From Streptomyces resistomycificus (GTDB lineage: Bacteria > Actinomycetota > Actinomycetes > Streptomycetales > Streptomycetaceae), in the NCBI RefSeq assembly GCF_001514265.1, contig NZ_KQ948989.1:893768-957767 (forward strand): a stretch of 64,000 nt of DNA, written 5' to 3'. Positions 17,104 through 25,555 of this stretch are shown piece after piece. Position 1 is the first letter of the stretch. Each line of letters opens with the position of its first letter. The notes below the pieces were generated by a model that ran no database searches, was not told the DNA's origin, and saw only the letters and a list, made by a program, of their open reading frames with translations. Position numbers and translations under genes: made by a program.

Positions 17104-17466
17104 CCATGGCGATTCCAACGCCGCCACGTACGCGGTTGACCGGCGGTCTGACGGCCGCCACCACAATGTCTCTTTCCACACTCACCGGCCTGCCGCAGAA
17201 CGCGCAGGCGGCGACCACGCGCAGGTGGAACGCCTCGACCGGGGCCTGACCGGCGTCCACACCGGCGGCGTGAACCCGGTGTCGTGGCGGTGGCCGGCCA
17301 CGGACCGGACATGTGGCAGCGTCTACCGTGGCCTCACCAGACTCAACCCCTCGCCCCTGACCACCTCGACGAACCACTGGGACGCCAGCGCCGCGAACTC
17401 CGCCGACTACACGGTGCGCGCGGTCGTGAACGGCATCGAACAACCCCCGGCCGAGTACGCGCTCCA
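17104..17466 (+). pseudogene. PL11 rhamnogalacturonan lyase, N-terminal remnant
   Basis: The first frame (17104-17220) encodes a signal peptide, RLTGGLTAATTMSLSTLTGL ending in AQAA. A frameshift near 17220 then leads into VERLDRGLTGVHTGG, NPVSWRWPATD, SSTN-like LTTSTNHWDASAAN and YTVRAVVNGIEQ. This is the N-terminal fibronectin-like domain that opens family PL11 rhamnogalacturonan lyases (YesW/YesX type). The catalytic propeller is missing. It lies divergent to the pectin transport/degradation genes and still has a promoter and a LacI-like operator, so the locus has lost what was probably its main backbone lyase. Confidence 0.75.
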
Positions 17467-17689
17467 GCGACCGTGGTGGTGGCCGTGCCTCTCCTTCCAC
17501 TCGTCGTGCGTCGTCGCTTCCGCAAGCGTTCCCATTTGGTCTTGTGACAGTGCGATTCCCGATCGGGTGCCGATGTGTCGGTTGTCGGCGCCCAACTCTG
17601 TTGCCTTCGACGCGCATTGTCGGCGGGCGCAGCCGTCACCGCCGGGTGAGGGTGGGTGGCGGTGGTGCCCCGGCGGACTCCCACATGGT

Positions 17690-18949
17690 TCAGGGAGCGG
17701 TGTCGTGCGACTCGCCGAGGCCGAGGACCGCGGTGAAGCGGGCTTCGGCCCGGTCGATCTCGCCGAGCTGAGTGAGGATCGAACTTGGGGTGGAGTCACC
17801 GACCACCTTCTGCATCAGCGGGGTGCGGTCCAGGATCGCGTCCCGGATCGGTTGCAGAGCGCGCGGCGCGTGATGGAAGACCTGTCCGAGGGCATACGCC
17901 TGCCGGGACTGCCGGGCGGTGTGCGGCTTGCGGGGGGCCTCGAAGGCGTCGAGTGCCTGGCGGACAGCGGCGTAGTCGCTCAGGTCCACCCCTGCCAGGC
18001 GGCGGCCGATGAAGTAGCCGTCCTCGGTGGCCATACCGGCGCCGTACCCCGCGTACGGGGAGGTGGGGTGCGCGGCGTCGCCGACGAGAGTGGCGCGGCC
18101 CTTGGACCACTGCTTCAGCGGCTTGCGGTCGCGGATCACCCAGCGCTGAACGTGCGCGGGGTCGGTCGCGGCGATCAGCTGGGGGAGCGGAAGGGCGAAT
18201 GCCTGGCCGAGGCTGGTCGCGTTCGAGTGCAGGTCCCCGGTGAATTCCCGGCTTGCGTCGAACGCTTCGAGTAGCCACCACTGGTGGCCGTCACGTCCCT
18301 TGTCGCGGATGGCGGTCCAACTCCCCTGCACCGTGCGGGTGTGGGAGAGGACGCACATCCCGGGCTCGGTCTCGACGCTCTCGTCGAAGGTGTAGCCGCC
18401 GAAGATGTGCAGGTTGTGCTCGCGCTTGGGGCTGTCGCCCCACAGAGTGCGGCGGACGAGGGAATCGATGCCGTCCGCGCCGATCACGAGGTCCGCCTCG
18501 TGGACTCGTCCGTCCGCGAGGTGCAGTCGAACACCGTTCTCGTCCTGCTCGACATGCTCCACCGTGTGGTTGACCTGCAGGACTCCCTCGGGTAGCGCGT
18601 CGAGCAGCCGCTCATACAGCTCGGGGCGCAACAGGCCGACGAAGCCGCCGCCGTAGTCGCGGACAACCTGCTCCGGAAGGGCCGCGCGGACCCGGCGGCG
18701 GCCGCGGGCGTTGCGGAACTCGGATGTACAGGGCGCACCCAGGTCCTCGGTGTTCACGCCGAGCAGCCCGAGTGCCTTGATGGGGGGCGGCCACAGGTTG
18801 AGGATGTTGCCGGCCGGTCTGGCGTGCGGGTAGCGCTCGAACAGCACGACGTCGTGGCCGGCCTGGTGGACGGAGAGAGCGGCGGCCATACCACCGGGCC
18901 CGGCGCCGATGACGGCGACGCGGCCGCGCTGGGCGGGAAGCTTCTTCAT
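17690..18949 (-). CDS. FAD-dependent aromatic monooxygenase
   Basis: A 419-residue class A flavoprotein hydroxylase. The dinucleotide fold is VAVIGAGPGGMAAALSVHQA, the DG motif lies in EADLVIGADGIDSLVRRTLW, and the GD motif in ATLVGDAAHPTSPYAGYGAG. Such enzymes use NAD(P)H and oxygen to hydroxylate phenolic rings. It is the last gene of the aromatic operon, 162 bases after the FAH-fold gene. In that gap an open frame ends in LTIYQVNDDQG 11 bases before this ATG; it may be the tail of a lost gene, but I could not identify it. GAGG precedes the start. The substrate is unknown. Confidence 0.9.
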   Translation of the reverse strand: MKKLPAQRGRVAVIGAGPGGMAAALSVHQAGHDVVLFERYPHARPAGNILNLWPPPIKALGLLGVNTEDLGAPCTSEFRNARGRRRVRAALPEQVVRDYGGGFVGLLRPELYERLLDALPEGVLQVNHTVEHVEQDENGVRLHLADGRVHEADLVIGADGIDSLVRRTLWGDSPKREHNLHIFGGYTFDESVETEPGMCVLSHTRTVQGSWTAIRDKGRDGHQWWLLEAFDASREFTGDLHSNATSLGQAFALPLPQLIAATDPAHVQRWVIRDRKPLKQWSKGRATLVGDAAHPTSPYAGYGAGMATEDGYFIGRRLAGVDLSDYAAVRQALDAFEAPRKPHTARQSRQAYALGQVFHHAPRALQPIRDAILDRTPLMQKVVGDSTPSSILTQLGEIDRAEARFTAVLGLGESHDTAP

Positions 18950-19111
18950 GGTGGGTTCCTCAGCCTTGGTCGTCGTTGACCTGGTAGATGGTGAGGGCGG
19001 GCGTCTCCCCTACGAGGTCGGTGCCCGACCAGGAGGCCCAGGGTGTGCGCGTGGCCCGTGTACGTCGAGCGGGTCCCGGCTGTCCCAGCCTCGGTCTCTT
19101 TGCCGCGCGGT

Positions 19112-20077
19112 TCACGGGCGCGTTCGCGGGCGCCTACGGGCGCGAGGGACGGCCACCGGTTCGGCCCCGGGTACGACGGTGTTGGAGACGGTGCCGATGC
19201 CCTCGACGGTGAGGGTGACGGTGTCGCCGGGCTGGAGCGGCGGCGGGTCCTGGCGGCCGCGTACGCCCCAGAGTTCGGCGAGGCAGCCGCCGTTGCCGCA
19301 GGTGCCGGAGCCGAGCACGTCGCCGGGGCGGACCCAGGTGCCGCGGGAGGCGTATGCGGTCATCTCCTCGAAGGTCCAACTCATGTTGGACAGCAGGTCC
19401 TTGCCGACGACCTCGCCGTTGATCTCGGCGGTCAGCGCCAGACGCAGGAATCCGTCGCTGTCGCGGTAGGGCTCCAGCTCGTCCGCGGTGACGAGGTGGG
19501 GGCCGAGGGTGGTGGCGGTGTCCTTGCCCTTGCAGGGGCCGAGACTGACCTGCATCTCGCGGGACTGGAGGTCGCGGGCGGACCAGTCGTTGTAGATGGT
19601 GTAGCCGATGATGTGGTCGCGGGCCTGCTCGGGGGTGAGGTCACGGCCCTCGCGGCCGATGACGGCCGCTACTTCGAGTTCGAAGTCCAGTGCCTGGCTG
19701 CCGGGTGGCACCGGGACGTCGTCGTGAGCGCCGATGACCGCGTAGGGGTTGGTGAAGTAGAAGGTGGGCGCGTCGTACCAGGCGTCCGGGGCGCCCGGGA
19801 CTCCGTCGATGATGCGTCGTACGCCCTCGACGTGCTCCTCGAACGTGACGAAGTCGCGTACGGACGGCGGTTGGAGCGGCGGCAGCAGTCGCACCTGGGT
19901 GACGTCCGGGCCGCGCGGCACGTCCACACTTGCGTTGCCCGCCTCGCACAGTGCCTCGGGGCCGGCCTGGACCAGGTCGAGAAGCGTCCCCGTGCCGGGG
20001 CAGGGGGAGAGGGTGCCGTCGTCCTCGACGGTGGCGAGACGAGTGCGGCCGTGCTGTTCGTACGTGGCGAAACGCAT
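19112..20077 (-). CDS. Fumarylacetoacetate hydrolase-fold protein
   Basis: A 321-residue FAH-family enzyme. Key segments are FVTFEEHVEGVRRIIDGVPG, FYFTNPYAVIG, LDFELEVAAVIGREG (metal-binding Glu-x-Glu), YTIYNDWSARDLQSREMQ, LGPCKGKDTATTLGPHLVT and the glycine loop GSGTCGNGGCLAELWG. FAH-fold enzymes in meta-cleavage operons hydrolyse, hydrate or decarboxylate the ring-fission product. The form CNGG/ELWG and the length fit the fumarylacetoacetase-like branch of actinobacterial aromatic pathways. The ATG at 20077 begins the conserved MRFATYEQHG. Gap to the dioxygenase gene: 94 bases. Confidence 0.9.
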   Translation of the reverse strand: MRFATYEQHGRTRLATVEDDGTLSPCPGTGTLLDLVQAGPEALCEAGNASVDVPRGPDVTQVRLLPPLQPPSVRDFVTFEEHVEGVRRIIDGVPGAPDAWYDAPTFYFTNPYAVIGAHDDVPVPPGSQALDFELEVAAVIGREGRDLTPEQARDHIIGYTIYNDWSARDLQSREMQVSLGPCKGKDTATTLGPHLVTADELEPYRDSDGFLRLALTAEINGEVVGKDLLSNMSWTFEEMTAYASRGTWVRPGDVLGSGTCGNGGCLAELWGVRGRQDPPPLQPGDTVTLTVEGIGTVSNTVVPGAEPVAVPRARRRPRTRP

Positions 20078-20171
20078 GGCATTCCTAGGGAGCTGGATGG
20101 GTTGACACAGGCCGGGGGCGCGGCGGCATGCCACGGCGGGGGGAGTGCGCCGAGCCCCCGGGATCAAGGGG

Positions 20172-21110
20172 TCAGACCGGCGGAGCGACGAAGACGCCGC
20201 GGTCGACGTCGTTGAGCATCTCCTTGGCGACCATCTCGTTCATCGGGTTGGACGTGCCCCACTGGTCGGCGTTCTCGGGCTTCGTCAGGTCGTAGATGTG
20301 CGGGTGCCAGGTGTCCTCGTCCAGCTTTTCCAGCTCGGTGGTGTACTCCACGGTGTTGCCGTGCGGGTCGAGGAAGTACGTGAAGGTGTTGTCACCCGCC
20401 ATGTGCCGCCCGGGGCCCCAGATCTTGCGGGCGCCGGAGCGCATCACGCGGCCCGAGCCGCGCATGTACTCGTCGATGCCGCGCATCTCGAAGGAGAGGT
20501 GCTGAAGGGAGGTGTGCGGACCGCTGGCGATGGCCATGGAGTGGTGCTGGTTGCTGATCCGCATGAAGTGCATGACGTCGCCCATGTGCGGCAAGGTCAT
20601 CGTGTCGGACAGCCGGAAGTCGAGGTGCTGCTCGTACCAGGCGCGGGTGGCGTTGATGTCGGGGGAGTTCAGGACGACGTGCGAGAGACGGACGGGGATG
20701 GACTCCTTCTCCTCGATACGACGGTGCCGGCGCGCCTCGACGTCGGCCGAGACCTCGATGGTGCGGCCGTCGATGTCGAAGAAGCGGAAGCCGTAGCCGC
20801 CGCCGGGGGTGTCGACCTTGCCTGGCTGGGAGATCAACCGCACTCCACCCGCGAGGAGTTGCTCGGCGAGCGTGTCCACGTCGGCGGGCTCCGCCGCGCC
20901 GTAGGAGATGAGGTCGAGGCGCTTCTCCTCGGCCTTGCGGAGCCGGACGATGTACTGCTCGGGGGAGCCCTCGGCGGCCAGGAAGGAGATGCCGGAGTCC
21001 TCGGCGACCTTGGTCAGGCCCCAGACGCCGGCGTAGAAGTCGAGTTGCCTGTCGTAGTCCGGCACGGCCAGGTCGACGTGTCGCAGGTGGGTGAGCAGAC
21101 GGTTGGTCAT
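20172..21110 (-). CDS. Type I extradiol ring-cleavage dioxygenase (VOC fold)
   Basis: A 312-residue two-domain vicinal-oxygen-chelate enzyme of the catechol 2,3-dioxygenase family. The N-terminal repeat begins LLTHLRHVDLAVPDYDRQLD. The catalytic C-terminal repeat supplies the 2-His-1-Glu iron site: His in RLSHVVLN, His in LQHLSFEM and Glu in GNTVEYTTELEK. Conserved YFLDPHGNTVEY is present. It opens a catecholic ring next to a hydroxyl. It lies 10 bases after the amidohydrolase gene in the same operon, so a decarboxylated or hydroxylated product is probably its substrate. The ATG at 21110 was chosen because the domain starts at once. Confidence 0.92.
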   Translation of the reverse strand: MTNRLLTHLRHVDLAVPDYDRQLDFYAGVWGLTKVAEDSGISFLAAEGSPEQYIVRLRKAEEKRLDLISYGAAEPADVDTLAEQLLAGGVRLISQPGKVDTPGGGYGFRFFDIDGRTIEVSADVEARRHRRIEEKESIPVRLSHVVLNSPDINATRAWYEQHLDFRLSDTMTLPHMGDVMHFMRISNQHHSMAIASGPHTSLQHLSFEMRGIDEYMRGSGRVMRSGARKIWGPGRHMAGDNTFTYFLDPHGNTVEYTTELEKLDEDTWHPHIYDLTKPENADQWGTSNPMNEMVAKEMLNDVDRGVFVAPPV

Positions 21111-21120
21111 GTCGGGCTCC

Positions 21121-22203
21121 TCAGGTGAGACGCAGCAGTGCTGCCGCGTTGCCGCCGCGTACGGCGTGGAAGTGGGGGGCAGGCAGGTCGATGACGTCGC
21201 GCAGAGCACCGAGCGGGTCGTCGGTGCCCATGTCGAAGGGGAAGTCGGAGCCGAGCAGCACCCGGTCGGGGCCGGCCACCCGGATCAGCTCGCGCAGGAC
21301 GTCCGGGTCGTGGACGAGGGAGTCGAAGTACAGCTGCGTGAGGTAGCTGCTGGGCGGGTGCGCGCAGCCTCGGGTGTCGGTGCGGGCGAGCCAGGCGTGG
21401 TCGGAGCGGCCGATGTGGTTGGGCAGATAGCCGCCGCCGTGGGCGGCGACGAGGCGCAACCCCGGGTGCCGGTCCAGGACTCCGGAGAAGATCAGATGGG
21501 ACAGCGCGACGGCGTTCTCGGTCGGCTGGCCGACGGTGTTGGACAGGTACCACCGGTTGAGGCGCTCGTCGAGCGTGCAGCCGAAGGGGTGCAGGAAGAG
21601 GATCGCGCCGGTTTCCGCGGCCCGTGTCCAGAACGGTTCGTACGCGGGGTCCGACAGTTCGCGTCCCGGCGCGTGACTTGAGATCTCGACACCGCGCAGG
21701 CCCAGGCCGAGGGCGTGCTCAAGGGCTTCGACGGCGAGGCCCGGGTGCTGGAGCGGGACGAGGCCCAGGCCGTGCAGCCGCTGCGGGGCCTGGGCGACGT
21801 GCGCGGCGGTGCCCTCGTTGGCCAGTTCCCACACCGTGCGGGCCAGGTCCTCGTCGGCCCAGTAGTGGTAGTGCGAGGGAGACGGCGAGACCAGCTGGAC
21901 GTCGACCCCGGAAGCGTCCATCGCGGTGAGCCGGGCCTTGACGTCGGTCAGTTTCGGGAAGCGGTCGCGGAACATCGGGCCGCTGACGGCGATTGCCTCG
22001 GGGCCGTTGCGGCGGGCGTCGAGATCGCGGGCCGCGGCCAGCCCGGGGTGTCCGGCGACGGCGTCCTCGACCTGAGGGAGCAGGACGTGCGCGTGGACGT
22101 CGATCGTGGGTGCGCTGTTCCGGGGACCCACTGGGTTCACTGGGTTCACGGAGTTCACGGAGTTCACGGGGTTCACGGGGTTCACGGGGTTCACGGGGTT
22201 CAC
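21121..22203 (-). CDS. Amidohydrolase (ACMSD/gamma-resorcylate decarboxylase-like)
   Basis: A metal-dependent amidohydrolase-2 family protein of up to 360 residues. Metal ligands are IDVHAHVLLP (HxH), the His in LFLHPFG, AHGGGYLPNH and the Asp in LLGSDFPFDMG. Homologues decarboxylate aromatic acids (ACMS, 2,6-dihydroxybenzoate) or hydrolyse ring products; here it would feed the extradiol dioxygenase. The start is unusual. Eight in-frame 9-base units, each beginning with GTG, encode a Val-Asn-Pro/Ser repeat before the fold. Any of the eight GTGs could initiate. The first overlaps the stop of the upstream gene (GTGA) and has AAGGA in front, so I use it. Confidence 0.88.
   Translation of the reverse strand: MNPVNPVNPVNPVNSVNSVNPVNPVGPRNSAPTIDVHAHVLLPQVEDAVAGHPGLAAARDLDARRNGPEAIAVSGPMFRDRFPKLTDVKARLTAMDASGVDVQLVSPSPSHYHYWADEDLARTVWELANEGTAAHVAQAPQRLHGLGLVPLQHPGLAVEALEHALGLGLRGVEISSHAPGRELSDPAYEPFWTRAAETGAILFLHPFGCTLDERLNRWYLSNTVGQPTENAVALSHLIFSGVLDRHPGLRLVAAHGGGYLPNHIGRSDHAWLARTDTRGCAHPPSSYLTQLYFDSLVHDPDVLRELIRVAGPDRVLLGSDFPFDMGTDDPLGALRDVIDLPAPHFHAVRGGNAAALLRLT
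22132..22203 (-). repeat. Eight 9-bp tandem repeats containing GTG start codons
   Basis: On the coding strand the unit is GTGAACCCC, with the variants GTGAACTCC (units 5-6) and GTGAACCCA (units 7-8). The array exactly fills the N-terminal coding region of the amidohydrolase. Because the unit is a multiple of three, gain or loss of units changes the N-terminal length and the number of possible starts but never the frame. Confidence 0.95.
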
Positions 22204-23339
22204 GGGGTTTCCTTCAGGACGGACATCGTGCGGCCCATCAGACCGGGCGCGTCGGCGTCACGGACGCCGTCCAGCTGCCACTGACCGAGTTGCACGGATG
22301 CTTCGACCACCATGCGGACACGGTCGATCCGGCGTTCGTAGAAGCCGGTCAGCAGGGCGTCGAGGGAACTCCAGTCCTGCTCCTCGCTCAGCATCTCGGC
22401 CAGTACAAAGGCGTCCTCCAGCGACATGGCCGCGCCCTGGGCGAGCGTGGGAGGACAGACGTGGGCCGCGTCACCGATCAGGACGACCCGGCCGCGGTGC
22501 CAGGAGCCCTCGACGAGCAGCCGCTCGAACCAGGTGTAGTTGACCTCGGCGGAGTCGGTGATGCTCGCGGCGATCTCCGGCCACGCACCCCCGTAGGGCG
22601 CGGCCAGCCGCCGCATCTCGTCCGCGTACGAGACGGGGTCGATGGAGGCGCGGTCGCGGTTGGCCTCGACGAGGTAGGCGTAGATGGTGTTCCCGCTGGT
22701 GGGGCAGTAGCCGGCGATGCAGCACGGTCCGCCGTAGGCCAGGGTCATGCGCTCCACGCTCTCGGGGCGGGGCACGGGGACGCGCCAGATGGCCATGCCG
22801 GTCGGTTCGGGCTTGTCGCTGACGCCGATCATCGCGCGCGTGCGGGAGCCGACGCCGTCGGCGGCGATGACAAGGTCGTAGCGGCCCTCGGTGCCGTCGC
22901 TGAACCGGGCGGTGACGCCGGACGCGTCCTGGACCAGTTCCTCGGCGGTGGTGCCGAGGCGTACCGTCGCGCCGCTCTCGAGAACGGCCTCACACAGGAT
23001 CTCCTGGAGCCGGGGCCGCCGCATGCCGAAGATCGGGGGCAGGTCGTCCCCGCCGGTGCGGATGTCCTGCTGGACGTGGAACACGGTCCCGTCGGGCGCG
23101 GCCAGGCCGACGGCGTCGACGGCGTAGCCGCTCTCCCGGACCTTGTCCCATACGCCCACTTCGCGCAGCACGCGCAGCGCGTTGCCCTGGAGGGTGATGC
23201 CGGAGCCGAGCACGTTCCAGTCGGGCTTGGCCTCGATCAGTTCCACGGCGACGCCCGCCCGCCGCAGCAGCACGGTCACGGCGTTGCCGGACGCGCCGCC
23301 GCCTATGACGAGGACGGTGCGGGGACGGGGGTCGTTCAT
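22200..23339 (-). CDS. FAD-dependent monooxygenase
   Basis: A 379-residue flavoprotein hydroxylase. N-terminal fold VLVIGGGASGNAVTVLLRRA, DG motif in DLVIAADGVGSRTRAMIG, and GD motif VVLIGDAAHVCPPTLAQGAA. It is only moderately similar to the other monooxygenase of this operon. It has the longer VPVPRPESVERM region and WFERLLVEG segment seen in salicylate or 3-hydroxybenzoate-type hydroxylases. Ring hydroxylation ahead of extradiol cleavage is the likely role. Its TGA overlaps the first GTG of the amidohydrolase, so the two are coupled. Confidence 0.9.
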   Translation of the reverse strand: MNDPRPRTVLVIGGGASGNAVTVLLRRAGVAVELIEAKPDWNVLGSGITLQGNALRVLREVGVWDKVRESGYAVDAVGLAAPDGTVFHVQQDIRTGGDDLPPIFGMRRPRLQEILCEAVLESGATVRLGTTAEELVQDASGVTARFSDGTEGRYDLVIAADGVGSRTRAMIGVSDKPEPTGMAIWRVPVPRPESVERMTLAYGGPCCIAGYCPTSGNTIYAYLVEANRDRASIDPVSYADEMRRLAAPYGGAWPEIAASITDSAEVNYTWFERLLVEGSWHRGRVVLIGDAAHVCPPTLAQGAAMSLEDAFVLAEMLSEEQDWSSLDALLTGFYERRIDRVRMVVEASVQLGQWQLDGVRDADAPGLMGRTMSVLKETP

Positions 23340-23358
23340 GGGTTCTCCCTGAGATGGT

Positions 23359-23378
23359 GCCGCTCGACTTCGAGCGGC
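23359..23378. other. Stem-loop inside the aromatic operon
   Basis: GCCGCTCG, loop ACTT, CGAGCGGC form a perfect 8-bp hairpin in the 114-base spacer between the cyclase-family gene and the monooxygenase gene. Strand and pathway continue across it. A processing or attenuation site is more likely than a full terminator. Confidence 0.5.
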
Positions 23379-23453
23379 AGAGGGGGTCTTGCGGGCCGGG
23401 CGGGCGAAGGTGGCGTTGCCGTCCGGACACGGCCCGCCCGGCAGTCCAGGGCG

Positions 23454-24425
23454 TTACTTGACGGCGATGGGATTCACCGGTGAGCCGACGGACCCGGTGA
23501 TCGGCAGTGGCGCGGCGGTGAGCCAGAACTCGTACCGGCCGTCGGCGGCGCAATGTGAGGCGAGGGCGTCGAGGTCCCACATCTCACCGATGAGCAGGCC
23601 GATATGGGGGATGGCGACCTGGTGCAGCGGCTGGAAGGCGTGGTCGAACTCGTTGGGCCGCACCTCGAAGCCCCAGGTGTCGGTGGCGATCCCGGCGATC
23701 TCGCTCCGGTGCAGCCAGCCGGCCGTACTGAAGCTCAGCCCCGGCGCCGGCCCGCCCGCGTAGTCGCCCCAGCCTTCGTGACGGGCGCGGGCCAGCCGCC
23801 CGGTGCGCACCAGGACCAGGTCGCCACGACCGACGGACACGCCGTGCGCCGCGGCGGTTGCCGCCAGGTGCTCCTCGGTGATGGCGAAGCCGTCGGGCAG
23901 TTCGCCGTCCTGGCCGACGACCAGGCCCACGTCGAGGAGGACGCCCCGCCCGGCGACGTGCGGTGCCATGTGCTCGATGCCGGTGACCAGGTCGCCTTCG
24001 GAGGTGACGACCTTCTCCGCCGGGCGGCCGTTCCACGCGGTGCCGTGATCGAAGATGTGTCCGAGGCCGTCCCACTGGGTGGAGCACTGCAAGGGCATGG
24101 CGATCACGTCGTCGGCGCCACCGAAACCGTGCGGAAAGCCCTGGCCGCCCAGGGCGGCGTCGGTGCCGGTGGCGAGCATCGTGTGCACCGGGTTCGTACG
24201 CCGCCGCCAGCCTTTCTGCGGGCCGTCCATGTCGAAGGCCTGTGACAAGGAGAAGCTGACGCCGTCGCGGATCAGGGCCGCGCCCTCGCGGCGCTTGGCC
24301 TCGTCGAGGAAGTTGAGCGTGCCGAGCACGTCGTCCTCGCCCCAGCGGCCCCAGTTCGAATACGCCTTCGCGGCCTCGGCGATCGCCGCCTCGGGATCCG
24401 TACGGTCGATACGGTCGGCGCTCAT
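23454..24425 (-). CDS. Cyclase-family (kynurenine formamidase-like) hydrolase
   Basis: A 323-residue protein of the metal-dependent cyclase/hydrolase fold (Cyclase, PF04199 type). Hallmarks are WGRWGEDDVLGTLNFLD, the metal motif WDGLGHIFDHGTAWNG (HxxxH-like His and Asp), RGVLLDVG, GDLVLVRTGRL and TDTWGFEVRPNEFDH with HQVAIPHIGLLIGEMWDLD near the end. The longer form with DDxxGTLN is common in aromatic-acid and isatin-type catabolic loci, where it hydrolyses an amide or lactone. The ATG overlaps the previous gene's stop by four bases (ATGA), so it is coupled to the upstream FAH-fold gene. Confidence 0.85.
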   Translation of the reverse strand: MSADRIDRTDPEAAIAEAAKAYSNWGRWGEDDVLGTLNFLDEAKRREGAALIRDGVSFSLSQAFDMDGPQKGWRRRTNPVHTMLATGTDAALGGQGFPHGFGGADDVIAMPLQCSTQWDGLGHIFDHGTAWNGRPAEKVVTSEGDLVTGIEHMAPHVAGRGVLLDVGLVVGQDGELPDGFAITEEHLAATAAAHGVSVGRGDLVLVRTGRLARARHEGWGDYAGGPAPGLSFSTAGWLHRSEIAGIATDTWGFEVRPNEFDHAFQPLHQVAIPHIGLLIGEMWDLDALASHCAADGRYEFWLTAAPLPITGSVGSPVNPIAVK

Positions 24426-25426
24426 CGGGCCGCCTCCGCGACACAGCGGGTGCGCTGGGCGCCGAGCCCGGTGACCGAGCCGTCCATCACGTCGCCGTCG
24501 CGCAGCAGCCGGCCCCAGTGGATGCCGTTGCCGGCCGGGCTGCCGGTCAGAACCAGGTCCCCGGGGAGCAGTCGGGCGGTCTGGGAGATGTAGGAGACCA
24601 GCCGTGCGACGCCGAAGATCATGTCCTTGGTGGACTCGTCCTGCATGGTCTCCCCGTTGAGTTTCAGGGTGACCTGTAGGTCGGAGGGGTCGGCGATGGA
24701 GTCGGCCGGGACGATCCACGGGCCGAGCGGGGTGAAACCGGGGGCGTTCTTGCCGCGCAGCCAGTCGGTGCCGATCGGGGGCATGTCCCGGCGGAAGACG
24801 CTCGCGCGGTCGGTGAGGTCGTTGGCGATGGTGTAGCCCGCGACGCACTCCAGCGCCTCCTCCACGGTGACCCGGTAGGCGGGGCGGGAGATCACCGCGG
24901 CCACCTCGAGCTCCCAGTCGGGCTTCTCGGCCCAGGCGGGCAGTACCACGTCGTCGTAAGGGCCGCTGATCGTGGTCGGCAGTCCGATGAAGACGTACGG
25001 GAGGTCCTCGGCGGCCCGCTTGTCCATGACCGCCGCGACCTCGGCGCGGGCCTCCTCGACGGTGCCCGGGGCGTCCGGGGCGCGGTGCGCGACCGCCAGG
25101 TCGATCACGTGCTGCCGGTAGTTGGCACCGGACTGGAAGATCTGCCGGGGCTCGACGGGCGCGTGCACCGTCAGGTCCGCCAGCGGGCGCCAGGCGCGCG
25201 TCGGGTCCCCGGCGAGGGTGTGCAGGCGGGGCAGCTCCTCGTCCCAGCGCTCCAGAAGCGTGAGCGCGGTCAACGCGGGTTCGTCCAGTGCCGTACGCAG
25301 GTCGAGCGCTCGGCCGTCCGGCGTCACGAGGCTCGGGAACCTGGTCTCGGCCGGAGCCGAAAGGGTGCCGATGGCGAACGGTCCGGAGAAGGGGGTGAAT
25401 GATGCCGACGCGGCTGCGGATGTCAC
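24422..25426 (-). CDS. Fumarylacetoacetate hydrolase-fold protein, first gene of operon
   Basis: A second FAH-fold enzyme, 334 residues from a GTG at 25426 (GGAGG upstream; earlier in-frame codons lack a ribosome site). Core motifs are FQSGANYRQHVIDLAV, FIGLPTTISGPYDDVVLP, DWELEVAAVI (metal-binding), YTIANDLTDRASVFRRDMPP, IGTDWLRGKNAPGFTPLGPW and LLPGDLVLTGSPAGNG. This is the 2-hydroxyhepta-2,4-diene-1,7-dioate isomerase/2-keto-4-pentenoate hydratase-like branch. Two different FAH-fold genes in one operon suggest successive steps, for example hydrolysis then hydration or decarboxylation. It is transcribed away from the LysR gene. Confidence 0.88.
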   Translation of the reverse strand: MTSAAASASFTPFSGPFAIGTLSAPAETRFPSLVTPDGRALDLRTALDEPALTALTLLERWDEELPRLHTLAGDPTRAWRPLADLTVHAPVEPRQIFQSGANYRQHVIDLAVAHRAPDAPGTVEEARAEVAAVMDKRAAEDLPYVFIGLPTTISGPYDDVVLPAWAEKPDWELEVAAVISRPAYRVTVEEALECVAGYTIANDLTDRASVFRRDMPPIGTDWLRGKNAPGFTPLGPWIVPADSIADPSDLQVTLKLNGETMQDESTKDMIFGVARLVSYISQTARLLPGDLVLTGSPAGNGIHWGRLLRDGDVMDGSVTGLGAQRTRCVAEAAR

Positions 25427-25469
25427 GGAGAATGTCCTCCCGATTGCGGTGCCACTAATCTGGCCCGTA

Positions 25470-25495
25470 GATTGCAATCAGGGAAATCGATTTCC
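25470..25495. promoter_or_regulatory. Two adjacent palindromes in the LysR divergent promoter
   Basis: GATTGCAATC (25470-25479) and GGAAATCGATTTCC (25482-25495) are perfect palindromes side by side, between the start of the catabolic operon (25426) and the LysR gene (25556). AT-rich dyads with a T-N-A core are typical LysR recognition and activation sites. They probably control both promoters. Confidence 0.6.
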
Positions 25496-25555
25496 TGTAT
25501 ATGAGAATCCAGCCGGTGAATACCGATCGGGCCGGCTCCGGAATTGGGACGTTTC

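Noticed and set aside
18960..19100. Short open frame ending LTIYQVNDDQG before the FAD monooxygenase
   Set aside because: It could be the tail of a lost gene, but it is too short to identify and no start or upstream domain could be linked to it.
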